Part shown: piece after piece, positions 37,441-49,989 of the stretch
Position numbering within the stretch: position 1 is the first letter of the stretch
Layout: the number at the start of each line of letters is the position of its first letter
DNA from: Glandiceps talaboti
Taxonomy: Eukaryota; Hemichordata; Enteropneusta; Spengelidae
Assembly: GCF_964340395.1 (NCBI RefSeq)
Contig: NC_135563.1
Span: forward strand, 7,010,422-7,074,421
Direction: 5' to 3'
DNA: 64,000 nt
The notes under the pieces: model-generated
Database searches by the model: none
What the model saw: only the letters and a program-made list of their open reading frames with translations
What the model was told of the DNA's origin: nothing
Position numbers and translations under genes: made by a program

Positions 37441-37650
37441 GACTTGGGGGAGGGGGGAGTACGCATCGATAAATATTAAAATCATTTGATAAATGTGACC
37501 AATTGTAACACATTGGTGTATAACAATATTATGATTATGATACAGTATGAATCGATGTAATGTAATATGATATGAGATATGATGTGATGTGATGTGATAT
37601 GATATGATATGATATGATATGATATGATATGATATGATATGCATGATATG
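37440..37650. repeat. Duplicated spacer segment with (GATAT)n
   Basis: TGTGACCAATTGTAAC and ATGATACAGTATGAATCGAT match 29,600-29,680. The segment then breaks off in a perfect (ATGAT) run; the rest of the duplicated spacer resumes at about 40,640. Confidence 0.75.
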
Positions 37651-38224
37651 ATATATGATATAAAATGAGTACATATTTTTTTGTTACTGTAGCACAACTG
37701 TAATATTTCTTTTGGTACTACTATTATGTTACTATTTCAGCCCAAACAACTTAGTAGTTGTAGAGGAAGTTTTTTAGAAAACAAAACAAAATAAAACATT
37801 TTGACCATACATGTAATCATACACATGTGGTATAATCTTGTTTATTTCCCAACTAGACACCATAAGTAGTCATCACTTAATACCAAGGCATTTGATGTGG
37901 TGGTTTTAACTGTCATTCACTGATACATACACAGAAACACAGACACAGAGTAAACACACATTCACATGCGTGATTTGTGAAAAACTAGTGGGGACATTTG
38001 TGGGGAGTATCTAAGGACATCACATCACCTACATAGTGTATTCAAATATCTATTTATACTCATAACACAATAACTATCTAATTTCAGACATTCGTGATGT
38101 CATGAAGTGCTAGCAAACTAAGGATTTTATGCACACTGAGGTTTGACAAATATAGCTTTCACTTTCCTACACCAAATGCATTACCAATACACATGTAAAT
38201 GTGATACATGTGATACTCACCGAG

Positions 38225-38824
<600 letters not shown>

Positions 38825-39159
38825 TATATATATATATATATATACATATGTATCCTTGATTGTAATTACACACCGAACCTGTTTCCACAGTACTAAAATG
38901 TATGTATGTATACATATGTGTGTGTGTAAGTGTGTGTGTGTGTGTGTGTGAACAACTTGGAGTATATAAGAGTAATTCAAGGTGTATCAAATTAATCTTG
39001 AGTAGTGTTTTTATGCTTCACTAAATAGGTACATACAATCGTACACACTTCCATTTTAATACATAAATGAAAGTGTAGACATTCAATATTAAAGGCGATA
39101 TCAAGTGCTATCTCATGCAATGCTAAATTTTCTAACATATTAATTTTTTTCAATGACAA

Positions 39160-40550
39160 AATATTTCGCGCGCCCCCCTTTCAAACCATGAGAATTTTCA
39201 TGCCCCCCCCTCAAGCCTCCCATTTTTTTCATGCCCCCCCCCCTGCCGTAAATTCTGTCCGGTCCCTTATGTTCATTCGGTTTTCAATGGCGCGGCGACA
39301 GTTACCGTCGCTACTACTACTAACGTATATGTCGAGATCAGTAAAATTACACCACAGACTTTCAGGTAGGGAACATTTTGCCAATGATGGGATGATTGTC
39401 AAGAGCAGTGATTAATTCTTGAGACTGACTAACGAACGGATGCCTATGAACCGCTGTTGATCGGCTTACTGTGCAGTTTATCGATATTTAATGTTCAAAC
39501 GGGGAAGTAATCACTCGCACTGCTGTTCCAATCGTCAGTCTGTTCCATTTAAGACTATAACGTTGAATTAGCCGACCAACTAGTTTCTTCTCAAACCATC
39601 TCTTCTACGAGGTACCGTACCGACTTGGATTGTGTTGAGTAGAACTCACAACGAAACATACGTATCTGGTTCAACGAACGCCAAGCTAACCACTTGGTTG
39701 ATTTTATTACGTGACCAATCTCCGTCTCCGCTTTTTGAGCTGGGCTGAAACCCCCAACTTAAATACATTTCAAAGTTTACACAAAATCTCTATTCTTAGA
39801 GTATGACGTATTCTAAAGTCTTATGAAAGACATCATATGAGATCTAATATACAATCACCTTCTCTAGATTAGTAATACAAGTTCATATCTCAAGACCATT
39901 AAATAGTCATGTCATAATAAAACTTGTTGACAGTTCCATCGTTCCTGGTACGAAATAGCGATGTTGAGATGTCAAGGACCTATGTTGTTACGCAACGGAA
40001 TGTCACTGTATGTACAGAGTTTAAATGCTTTTTGACTTCAATTTAGAGTACATGATGAAAATTACCAAAATGTCCTGAACAGATATATTTTAGATCTGTG
40101 ACACCTACACCGGTTATCATTATGCATAGAACTCGGCTCAGAGTCATACGCTAAAAACATCAACACTGGCAAATTAAAATGTCGAAAACATTGTGAAATT
40201 TTCAAAAACACTGTCAGAAGTCGTTCAAAAATTCTATCAATAGTTGAATTTAACGGACAACGATTTCACTGCGTTGTGCAACCATCGATCACAACTGGAA
40301 GTTTTTACGATGTTGATCATGTTAGCATGACTACGTACGTTAGTGGCTGTATGAAAGGCGATACTATCGCATCTACCATAGATGTGTCCAAAAGAGATGT
40401 ATTTGTTCAATGTTTACACTAATGATGATGGTCGATGTTCGGCAATCCATGAATAAAAAGGAAACCATATTTTCAAACAACAAGACCATCGTAACTGTAC
40501 AGATTCATGATGTTTGCAAATAATTCAAAGTAGTTCCGACCATATTACTA
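39160..40550. other. Spacer within the insertion of duplication unit 2
   Basis: C-runs at 39,172-39,245 are followed by about 1.3 kb of unique-looking sequence with more even base composition. A short open stretch begins at ATG 39289 (MARRQLPSLLLLTYMSRSVK) and meets a possible donor GTAGGG at about 39367. No second exon was found, so I do not call a gene. Confidence 0.3.
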
Positions 40551-40553
40551 TAG

Positions 40554-40617
40554 TGTGACGTCAAAGTATAGTAATATGAAATGTATGGATTTCATATTAC
40601 TATACTTTGACGTCACA
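40554..40617. repeat. 64-bp perfect hairpin with CRE-like arms
   Basis: TGTGACGTCAAAGTATAGTA and its exact reverse complement form 29-bp arms around a 6-bp loop (GTATGG). Each arm contains TGACGTCA, the palindromic CRE core. It has no counterpart in duplication unit 1. Confidence 0.9.
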
Positions 40618-41156
40618 TCTTGGGAATATGAGGGTCTATGCATATAATAAGACACGATATATGATGATATGATATGATATATATGATATAATGAATATAT
40701 AATGTAATATATTATATTGACGTCCAAGATAAATAATATACAGTACAGTATAACATAATGTAATGTAATATAATATATGTTATAAGACATATAATCTAAT
40801 GTATTATATTGACATAATATAATATAATATAATAATTTCATATAGATAAAATACAATAATGATATAAGTAATACAATATATAGTATAACTGATTTATTGT
40901 AACATGCTTGATAATTAATATAATGTATAATGTAATATGATCTTTTATCTGTACGTAAATGATGTTACGTAATAATATGATAGATATACGACGTAATAAG
41001 ATATACAGTAAGCCGTAACATGATATAATGACTTTACTAGTTTAGGGGTCTGAATATTTTGATGCTTGTGATATTTATAATTGGGGTCCATTTTCATTGT
41101 GTTGCCGTTTCCTTACATGTAAGTAGGTGCTCTTCACAGTACAGTGACAGTGACAA

Positions 41157-42265
41157 TTATCCCTGTAATTGTTTACTTGGGGCGCTTTGAATATTTGGAG
41201 TAGTGATCGCGTTTGGAGAAGGTAATTTGGGAGCGTCAGATCGACTCTGACAAGTGATAAATCTGTACAGAACTGCACGATAATCCGAACTTACTACATT
41301 GTTGATCAATCCATTGGCGGTTGTTACGAACACTTTATTGTATCTGGTGAGCAGTACTAGGGACTCGTTGGACAGAATGACTTCAAGTACACTTACTGAT
41401 GGATTTAATAAAGCATAAAGAAGCTGGACATTAACAATAACTTCTGGTGTTAATGCTATACATGATACGACTGAGACGACCACACACACCAATGTCACGT
41501 TGTTGTTTTTCTTTTTGCTCAAAGACTGTTGCGATTGCGACTTTTGAATCTTTGATGATCGTGCAACTTTGACTGCAATGAGTATGTATAGTATGAACAC
41601 AGAAGTTACTGCGAAGCAGTAAGTGACAATAGATATTATGTATAAAACTATAAAGGCTTGACAATATGGTAAATCTTTAGTCAGATTCCATTCACAAATA
41701 AGAATGCTAACACAGATATACAATGTGGCATACACAACGGAAATGCCCCAAACAAAGACTAAATATGCGATCTTCCTTGTGAATGCCCCATGTACCTTGT
41801 AATATAGTGGTTTACAAATGGCCACATATCGCTCAATTGCTATTCCAGTAATGGACATAACATAACATGCTATGACAAACTCTTTGGCCCAAAATTTATA
41901 TATACGTTGCGTAAAATTGAAGAGTTTACCGGTACTTACAACGCTAAAGTGAAAAATGCCTTGCCCTGTTAAGAATAACACATCAATAACTGATAGATTG
42001 ATCATTAATCTTGTTGACTTCTTTCGAATCTTAGGGACAACTGCGTAAATGAGAACCACTAAAACATTTAATAACACCCCCAAAACAGAAACTCCTCCTA
42101 AAATAGATGAATGTATGTATCGGGAACGGGAAATTCTTCCTCTGACACTCCTCACACCTTTTCCTTCTCTTTTGTCACCACCAGAAATACAAAGTCCAGC
42201 GAAATCCTGAAAAGTTCTGTAACAAATATGTCGTTCATTAAGTGTTAGGCTTGTAACACACATTA

Positions 42266-42333
<68 letters not shown>

Positions 42334-42502
42334 ACACACCCACACATCTACCCATAAATTGACCTATCCAATCACCCATCCATCCGTTCGTCCGTCATTC
42401 ATCCACCCATCAAAACCACCCATGCACGCATGCACGCACGCACGCACACACACACACGCGCGCGCACGCACGCACGCACGCAGACACACATACATACATA
42501 CA

Positions 42503-42533
<31 letters not shown>

Positions 42534-43479
42534 TATTGATAAATACATTCAATCTTGTGAAATTAGTTTGCAGTCAAACTTTACAGATATCCAGAGTAAC
42601 AGCTATTTACCCATTTGTCCTACAGGAAGTGATGAGTTCGTCAGTACTGTTCTTGACCCCTTCGTATTCTTCCCTTGTAGTCAAGGAAAACATTGGAGTG
42701 TGAGTCTCTGTATTGCTGTGGCTTGAATCATTGGAGGTGTCTTTATTCAGGATTATCAAAGACGACTGTTCTGGGTCATTCTCAGTGGAGCTTTCTGTCT
42801 GGCGTTCGATTGAGGAAGTTTTTGTAGTATCGTTTCCAGATGTTGAAGGCAGAAGGGTGTCATTCACGGTAGATGGAACGGTGTCTGTTGATCTGAAGAT
42901 ACCTCTAGTTGCTAAAACACTTCGCATGGGGGAAGTTCTATCTTTCCTAATCGTCCATGTATCAACTGTTTCCATTACAGTTGAGAATAAAGAGGTGTTT
43001 TCCCCAGCAGTTGCACTAGACGTTTCATCTCTTGTAGAGGGCTTTTCCTCAGAAGTTGCACTAGACATGGTCGTAAAGTGACTTCCATCTCTCGGAGAGG
43101 TGTTTTCTTCAGATGTTGCACTAGACATGGTCGTAAAGTGACTTCCTTCTCTCGGAGAGGTGTTTTCTTCAGCTGTTGCACTAGACATGGTCGTAAAGTG
43201 ATTTTCTTCTCTCGGAGAGGTGTTTTCTTCAGATGTTGCACTAGACATGGTCGTAAAGTGACTTCCTTCTCTCGGAGAGGTGTTTTCTTCAGCTGTTGCA
43301 TTAGACATGGTCGTAAAGTGATTTTCTTCTCTTGGAGAGTTGTTTCCCTCAGATGTTGCACTAGACGTGGTCTTAAAGTAACCTGTAACCCTCCTCGTAG
43401 TAGTACCACTTCCTCCAATCGCCTCAAAACTATGACACACCAGAAGATAAATAAGTATGACGCCCCTTCTCTGGTACAT
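41157..43479 (-). CDS. Putative mucin-stalk seven-transmembrane receptor, paralogue 2 (two exons)
   Basis: Exon 1 is 42611-43479, exon 2 is 41157-42216, joined in frame with the same phase as paralogue 1; 642 aa. The start MYQRRGVILIYLLVCHSF is a likely signal peptide. The stalk has six 20-residue repeats HFTTMSSATSEENTSPRE, alternating as 40-residue pairs (ATAEE...EGS, ATSEE...EEN) with several N-x-S/T sites, then a Ser/Thr-rich segment. Exon 2 has the same length as in paralogue 1 (1060 nt) and is about 85-90% identical in protein by eye: ERYVAICKPLYY, CEWNLTKDLPYC and NGLINNVVSSDYRAVLYRF are all kept. The open frame extends upstream of exon 2 into the (CA)n intron; that part is not coding. 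Orthologues unknown. Confidence 0.8.
42265..42532. repeat. (CA)n, (GCAC)n and (CATA)n microsatellites in the intron of receptor gene 2
   Basis: A CA run at 42265-42330, a GCAC/CACG block at about 42425-42482 and a CATA run at 42488-42531 occupy the intron between exon 1 and exon 2. Confidence 0.95.
43010..43375 (-). repeat. 60-bp coding tandem repeats in receptor 2 exon 1
   Basis: Six units of 60 bp, marked by CTAGACATGGTCGTAAAGTG on the plus strand at exact 60-bp spacing (for example 43062, 43122, 43182). They are much more uniform than in paralogue 1, suggesting recent unequal exchange. The overlapping long frames on both strands are shadows. Confidence 0.9.
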
Positions 43480-44584
43480 TGCTGAATCTTTGCTTGCAAC
43501 ACTGAAATCAAGTACATAGATGATCCCAAATAATTTTCTTCGAGTATAACATAAGGGGCCTTATGTCACGAGCGTTTTTCGACTGAATTAAGAAAGCATT
43601 TGCAAATAACATATCTATCTACTTGCACAACATTTCATTTAAGAAAACATGGTAAAAATAATAGTGATTCTGAACATTTCAAATTATATTTCCGAATTCC
43701 AGCAACAAAGACTGAATGAGATAGTCGCTCGATGATGTTGTGACATAAAATGACCAGGATTTTAACCTAGTGCTTTCCGTTTGAACTCAGACCACTAAAA
43801 AGACTCTATAGTGGTCTGAAGTTTGAACGTGTACAATTTGGCTTGCGCATAGTATTAACATGTCTAAATATAGTTTGAGGCTTGACTACAGGGGCTTGTG
43901 ATTGGCCATGTTTATTTAAAAATATTAATGTTTTTGTTTATTATGTACTTTTTACATTTTTACATTTTTTTACTTTTGTTTTTTGCTTTTTAAAAATATC
44001 TTTTCCCATGTGATAAAGGAATGCCATGTGATAAAGGAATGATTGAAAAGCTGGTGTCCTTTTTTCTAAATCAATTTTACCTATTCTTTTGTTTGTGTAA
44101 TAAACAAGCTTTTCTATGACTACCCTATTAATTAGAATTTAAATCAGTTGGCCGATAGAATCAATCTCAACATTAAACCATGTAAAATAGAATTTGATAA
44201 TGTTGATCAGCCATTTTAATGTCCTTTTTATGATCAGCGTTTTTTAGCACAAGTGAACTGATAAGGTTCAGCAGTGCTATAGGCATGCTGCGGTGTTTGT
44301 CCATCTGTCTGTCTGTTCGTGTGTATGGGTGTATGTGGGTTTTTTTACCCACTGTCCCTAGAGGAAAGAGACGGTATGATGTTGTCCTCGCGATCAATCA
44401 ACATGTCTACTTAATGTCTGACACGACACCTGTTGTAATATCACATATTTCCGGGAGGGGAGGGGGGGGGGTTGCCAAAATCCGTACAACTAGTACGTTT
44501 TGAAGGAATATGACCTGATATGAATTATTTTTGTGGGACTTGGGATAACGGGTCAGATGTACTTTACGGACATATCACAATATG
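43480..44584. other. Intergenic, no gene seen
   Basis: Holds a small hairpin at about 43787-43817 (CAGACCACTA with TAGTGGTCTG), T-rich sequence at 43,940-44,000, a GATAAAGGAATG direct repeat near 44,020, and a G-run near 44,462. Confidence 0.5.
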
Positions 44585-45880
44585 CAGGACATACCCTCTT
44601 CCAACTTCATTATTGAAAGATTACATTGACCCACTACTTCCATTCATAACGATGTTTGTAAACAGCTCTGTCGAAAATGGCATAATACCAGATGCGCTCA
44701 AGGCTGCAATTGTCACCCCGATACTCAAGAAACCATCCTTAGACTGCAACATATTAAAGAACTATCGACCGGTTTCTAATTTGCCATTTCTCTCTAAAGT
44801 CCTTGAGAAGATAGTGGCGACTCAAGTAAACAACCATCTTATGACCAACAATCTTCTGGAACCACTCCAGTCTGCATATACAAAGTACCACAGTACAGAG
44901 ACTGCCATGCTCAAGATTCATGATGACATTTGTTTATCAATCGATTCTGGTAAATATGTCCTCCTTATCTTATTGGATCTTTCAGCTGCTTTTGATACCA
45001 TCGACCACAACATATTACTGAACAGACTTTCCAATCTTGGCATCACTGGTATGGCTTTAAAGTGGTTTGAGGTCTATCTCCAACAACGTTACCAGTCAGT
45101 TAAAATTGGAAATACCCACAGTAAACCATCACACCTTGCCTGTGGGGTACCACAAGGATCAGTGTTGGGCCCTCTTTTGTTTACAATATACATCTCTCCA
45201 CTGGGCAAACTCATTCGCAAGCATAACCTACAGTTTCATCAATACGCTGATGATAATAATGTATACCTCGCCTTTTCATATCCAGATGCTTCTACAGCCA
45301 TTTACTCTACAGAAACCTGTATCAGTGACATAAAACTATGGATGACAGAAAACAAGTTACAGCTAAATGACTCAAAGACAGAGATTCTCCTTATTCGCTC
45401 CAAATTCAACACATTGCCTGATCCAGTAGACCATCTTAAAATTGGATCAGCATCTGTACCTGTTGTGAAGACAGCACGGAATATCGGAGTTACTTTCGAC
45501 AACACACATATGCTGACACACCATATCAAGAATACATGCAATTCCATTTATAACCATCTCCTTCGAATTGGATCAATTAGAAAATACATTACAAACAAAT
45601 CCTGTCAAACACTTATCCATGCTATCTTGTCAGCCAAGCTGGATTATGGAGATGCTCTCCTTTATGTTCTCCCTGATAATTCTATTGCTCTGCTTCAACG
45701 TACTCAGAACACTGCTGCCAGAATAGTCACTCGGTCAAAGAAATTCACTCATATCACACCAACTCTCCGTGACCTACATTAGTTGCCTGTCCACTTCAGG
45801 ATTGAATTTAAGATCCTTCTCCTGACTTACAAAGCTCAAAACAATAAAGCCCCAGGATATATCTCAGAATTGATCGTGAC
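44585..45880 (+). pseudogene. L2/CR1-like non-LTR reverse transcriptase, 5' truncated, one stop
   Basis: RT homology starts abruptly at PLPTSLLKDYIDPLLPFIT (about 44,600), so the endonuclease is missing. The RT core is open: ILKNYRPVSNLPFLSKVLEK, LLDLSAAFDTIDHNILL (first catalytic Asp), GVPQGSVLGPLLF, and YADD (catalytic pair). After DLH a TAG at 45781-45783 replaces the tryptophan usual in this family (DLHWLPV), and reading continues LPVHFRIEFKILLLTYKA to APGYISELI, where homology ends near 45,880. The core pattern is that of the L2/CR1/Jockey group. The clade is from memory of motif style. Confidence 0.8.
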
Positions 45881-46609
45881 ATTGACGCGCGTTATCGTGA
45901 CGGTAAACGACCACAGTACATATACCATATTTTTTTGTACTATTATGGATCGTGCATGGTATAATAGACTACACTACAGTACAGAGAAACTGAGAGTTTA
46001 TGTAGAAAAGTCTAGTGTCAACGCTCGTGACTGTCGTCATCCATTCCACTTGTTTGAAATATCTTGATTATATATGTATTAGAAAACATGAAGAATACGT
46101 GGGCATTGTTGTACATATATCGTAGGTAAACTAGAGGTGCCATTCATAAACTTCAGAAAATCGTGTTCATGAAGAAGACTTACTTAGACATTCATGAATC
46201 ACCATTCACCGTTTATACTTTTGATGTTCTTTACCGTAACGGAATTGGTTTGTGCATAATCATATGAATACTATAATCTATTCCAAATCTCTGATTTTAG
46301 AATCACAACAGTGGCTATTCGTGTTAGTTGAAATTGACTACATGCACCACGTAAGCATTACACTTTTGATGATCAATAGTATATATGATGTTTCAAAGAG
46401 TCTTGTGAACTAGTTGTCATAGCAACCACACACACAAGTGTGTAGCAGTTGTGTATAGCGACCGGCAACTCCAAAGTTTTACTCTGATAGTACAGTGTGT
46501 CCACTGGTATTTTAATAAATTCTCGATCAAAATGTTCAGCTGATAATTTTTTTTATAAATATGTAAATTATTAGTAACTAATCCACCTACCTTAATAGAA
46601 GCATACAAG
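45880..46609. other. Junction sequence between the L2-like fragment and the inverted duplication
   Basis: About 45,888-45,970 resembles 50,058-50,145 and, inverted, 57,235-57,300 (shared ACGACCACAGTA, CATATTTTTT, TCGTGCATG, TATAAT). This indicates a further repeat family. The remaining 600 bp show nothing recognisable. Confidence 0.45.
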
Positions 46610-48595
46610 ATGGTTGATACGATCGAATGCTATTTCAAAGTCTACGAACACACAATATAAACGACTCTTCAAAGAAACGTAACGTTTGACAATTGTATCA
46701 ATTATAAACATATTATCAATGGTGCTATAGCCTCTGCGAAAGCCTGCTTGATTTTCCTCAAGTGGGCAATTATTTTCAATCCATGTATTCAATCTTTCAT
46801 AGATTATTGAAGAGAATGCTTTCCCCAATAGAGAGATGAGTGTTATACCCCTGTAGTTATTTACACTATCCCTATCACCCTTCTTATACAATGAAACTAT
46901 TAATGCTAGAGTCCAATCCTTGGGAAAGTATCCAGCGAGGAGCAACTTATTAAATAATACAACAAGAAATTCTTTGAACTTCGGTGGACAGTTCTTAAGC
47001 ATTTCCGCGGAGATACCATCGTGGCCAGATGCTTTTCCATTTTTAAGTTTATTTATGCTTTTCTCAACTTCATCATAAGTAATTTCCCGATATAAGTCAT
47101 CACAGTTAACGTGGTTACAGTCAGTATTATCATAGATGAAGGGATCAAATTCGTCAACAAGGTTCTTTATTTCTTCCGAAACTGCATCCTCTCCCATATC
47201 GTTTTCAATATTGAATAAGCCGGAAAAGTAGTTGTACCAATCATCCGTTGAGATAGAAGAAGAAGGGCCTGGTTGCTTTTGTTTCAAAAGAGACCAAAAG
47301 TGCTTGGAATCTGTCTCCCTGGCAGCTTCCACCAATTTACTTTTTTCCTTAAATTCAAAGTTTTTCTTTTTTGTTGACAATAGATTACGATATTCTGTTT
47401 TGTGACACTTTAATTTTGCCAAGGAATCAAGTGACCTAGTTTGTCTGAATTCATTTAGTGATCTAGTTGTTTTGACCTTTGTGTCATGACACTCTTGGTC
47501 ATACCAGGCATTAGACACGACATTATGGTTGCGCCGGGTCATGCTATGATTTGCCACACTTTTCATGTCATCTGCTGCTGAATATAACATTTCTAGGATA
47601 ACATCAATGCTGCCATCTACATTATTACTTTCGACCATAGCTGTGAAATTACCATATAATGTTTCGGATCTGTCACTCGCCCAGAACGCATTAAAGTTAT
47701 CGCTAAAAGTGTCTTTCCAAATAAATTTAGCCATATGGACAGTGCCATTATTTGTATCTTGGCTGGAAGGTGAGTTTCCCCATGGTCAGATCTGCATTTC
47801 CCGTTGATGGTAAATAGCAGCGGTTGGTGATCTGATTCGATTCGGTCACCGATAGAAAATTTAGCAATTTGTTTCATTGTTGTGCCTGTACAGAGTAAAT
47901 AATCAACTACGCTACCACCTGTATTTGATAGGCATGTAAAATAGGTACTATTTTCCGAGAACCGGCCATTCATAATCCTCATTCCAGTTGATTTACATAA
48001 TTCTAAGAGGCATTAACCGTAGTGATTAACATTTGAATCGCGTGAATTCCTTACAGGCAAAGTTTCATCAACTTGACAGTCTTCGTGATATGGGATGAAA
48101 GAAGTGTCACCAAACAGAACGTAATCTGCATGTGTTGACGTTCTCGCATTGAAATCGCCACATATAAGACAATTGTGATTTGGATACAGTTGCAAATATT
48201 TGGCATACTCGTTTTCAATTATTTCAAAAAAAGATTCGTCAGAATACGACGAAGAACCTTCTGGTGACAGATACACAACACCAATAATGAACAGGGTCCC
48301 ATCTCCAGCTTCAAATTTGATCCACATTAGGTCATCTGACTGACTGGCTGGGTAATTTCGTGGCTGTCGAAATGACATTATGCCTGTATAATACTAACAA
48401 ACCCCCTGAATATCTACCGAGATGGCATCTCTTAGTACGCACGGTCGATATTGAATCGAAACCATCTAATAAAAATAGGTCAGTAGACTTAGCCCATTTC
48501 TCAACAAGACAAAGACTATGAAATGTTTTTAGACATAATATAAAATCTGGATTTGACCATTTTGACTTAATACTATTGACATTCCAGCATAACAA
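46610..48595 (-). pseudogene. LINE copy A, ORF2 (endonuclease and N-terminal RT), truncated and broken
   Basis: Minus strand, pieces 48332-48595, 48013-48378, 47617-47982 and 46610-47734. Endonuclease signatures: MLCWNVNSIKSKWS, LVEKWAKS, CGDFNAR, VVDYLLC, SDHQPLL. RT part: LKNGKASGHDGISAEMLK, GDRDSVNNYRGITL, NQAGFRRGYSTIDN, VFVDFEIAFDRINH, where it breaks at 46,610 (CAACCAT is the last shared sequence). Breaks: a 4-bp CAGT duplication near 48,340, a TAA after VNHYG, and a frame change near 47,730. It forms the outer part of the left palindrome arm. Confidence 0.85.
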
Positions 48596-48689
48596 CTGAA
48601 TAGTTCATTAGAGTCTTTCTTTTCTTCATCTTTGTCATTTCGGTTCGATGCATTCTGTGTTGCATGAAAGTTTGTTTGTCTGCCTATCC

Positions 48690-49639
48690 CTATCTTCTTC
48701 TGACTGGTACAACATCTTGCGTTTTGTAATCGTAAACATAAACATCTCCATCTATTACGAGTTTATCATACCTCATTGTTGCTTGTTTTCCTTCCTTTAA
48801 TGCTTCATCCATAGTTGGCCATAGCTTCCGCCTCTTCTCTCTCACCATGTTGGAAAAATCTTCTCCTACTCGAATTCCAGCTGGTAATGAACTCTTCTCA
48901 CGTCTACTTGCCTTCAAGACTTTATCCTTGTCTTTATAGCGACTAAATTTGGCGATAATTGGCTGGGGTCTAGAGCGGGCAGTGGATAATCTATGGACCC
49001 GATCAAACTCAATATTGTCGTTAATATGTAGACTGTTCTTAATTATGTCTTGTACTTTCTCTTCTGACTCTTCCCAAGATTCCTTTGCATTCTGTTCTAA
49101 ACCATAGAATATCAGGTTTTCTCTCCTTGATTGTCCATTCTGTTTATCAAGTTCAATTTCCAGTTTTCCAATTTTATCATTTAGTTGTCTGTTCTCAGCT
49201 TCTAGACTGTTTATTCTTTCATTTGATTCCTAAGCCTGTCCACTTAGTTTTCTCACTTCTTCGTTGAGTTCATCGATTTTTGTGTTTAAAGATTTAGCTA
49301 GATTGTCCATCTTACCGTTCAGTTGTTTCATTTCGTTTAACATTGGTGTCCAAGGTGCTTCATTGTCAGTACTGTTATTGCATGCTGAATTGCCGCTCCT
49401 TTCTCATGTGGTCAGTCGATTCTTCACGAGTTATTCCAGTGTCCGTGTTTACTAGCATTTGACTTGGGACCAGGGTTAGGCTCGACATCTCCACACATAG
49501 CGAGTAACAGCAGGACTAGGAATCTAGCAACAGGTGGTATGGACTTCAATGTAAGTCCACTGTGTCCCGTAACTGTTTTCGCCCGGGGTTGCACGAAGCA
49601 ACCAATTTTGCCTCTCCATTGCTGTGTGCTAATACCCAT
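48690..49639 (-). pseudogene. LINE copy A, ORF1 with N-terminal 2A-like motif, frameshifted
   Basis: 49424-49639 encodes WRGKIGCFVQPRAK and a hydrophobic run followed by MCGDVEPNPGP (49466-49492), a consensus 2A-like ribosome-skipping motif. The frame stops 13 residues later. The rest of ORF1 continues in another frame as a coiled coil (LNGKMDNLAKSLNTKIDELN, LEAENRQLNDKI) with one in-frame stop. An L1-ORF1-like RNA-binding part then follows: RRENLIFYG, DRVHRLSTARSRPQPIIAKF, REKRRKLWPTMDEAL, DKLVIDGDVYVYD. Unlike copy B, this copy keeps the DRVHRL block. Confidence 0.8.
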
Positions 49640-49989
49640 CGCCCCAAATCTGCATGCATATGTTCACAAGCACTTTAGAAACACACTCACTTGTAATTGG
49701 AAGTGGTATTACAAAAACTGAAGATCAAAACTTGGAGAGACATTCTACGGTTCCTCGAAAAAAGGGACTTAAACAAAAGGATCAGCCAATTCGTATAATT
49801 AGTTGTTATTCCATATTATTTTTATTCGTTCCGCCGAGAGAAATACGAGTGACCTAAGGGGCCGTTGTCACCGCGAGTTGCTAGACGAGTAGTGACAATC
49901 CTTAAGTCATGAGTATTTTCCGGCTGAATGAAGAAAATATTGGAGAATAACATAATTATACCAGCGCCAGTAATATCAAAGAAAATCGG

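Noticed and set aside
42217-42347. N-terminal CVCVCV extension of the receptor 2 frame
   Set aside because: It is translated (CA)n intron sequence upstream of the acceptor at 42217; the equivalent gene 1 intron confirms the border.
42975-43529. Long frames on both strands across the receptor 2 repeats
   Set aside because: A 60-bp period keeps several frames open by chance. Only one joins the 7TM exon in phase.
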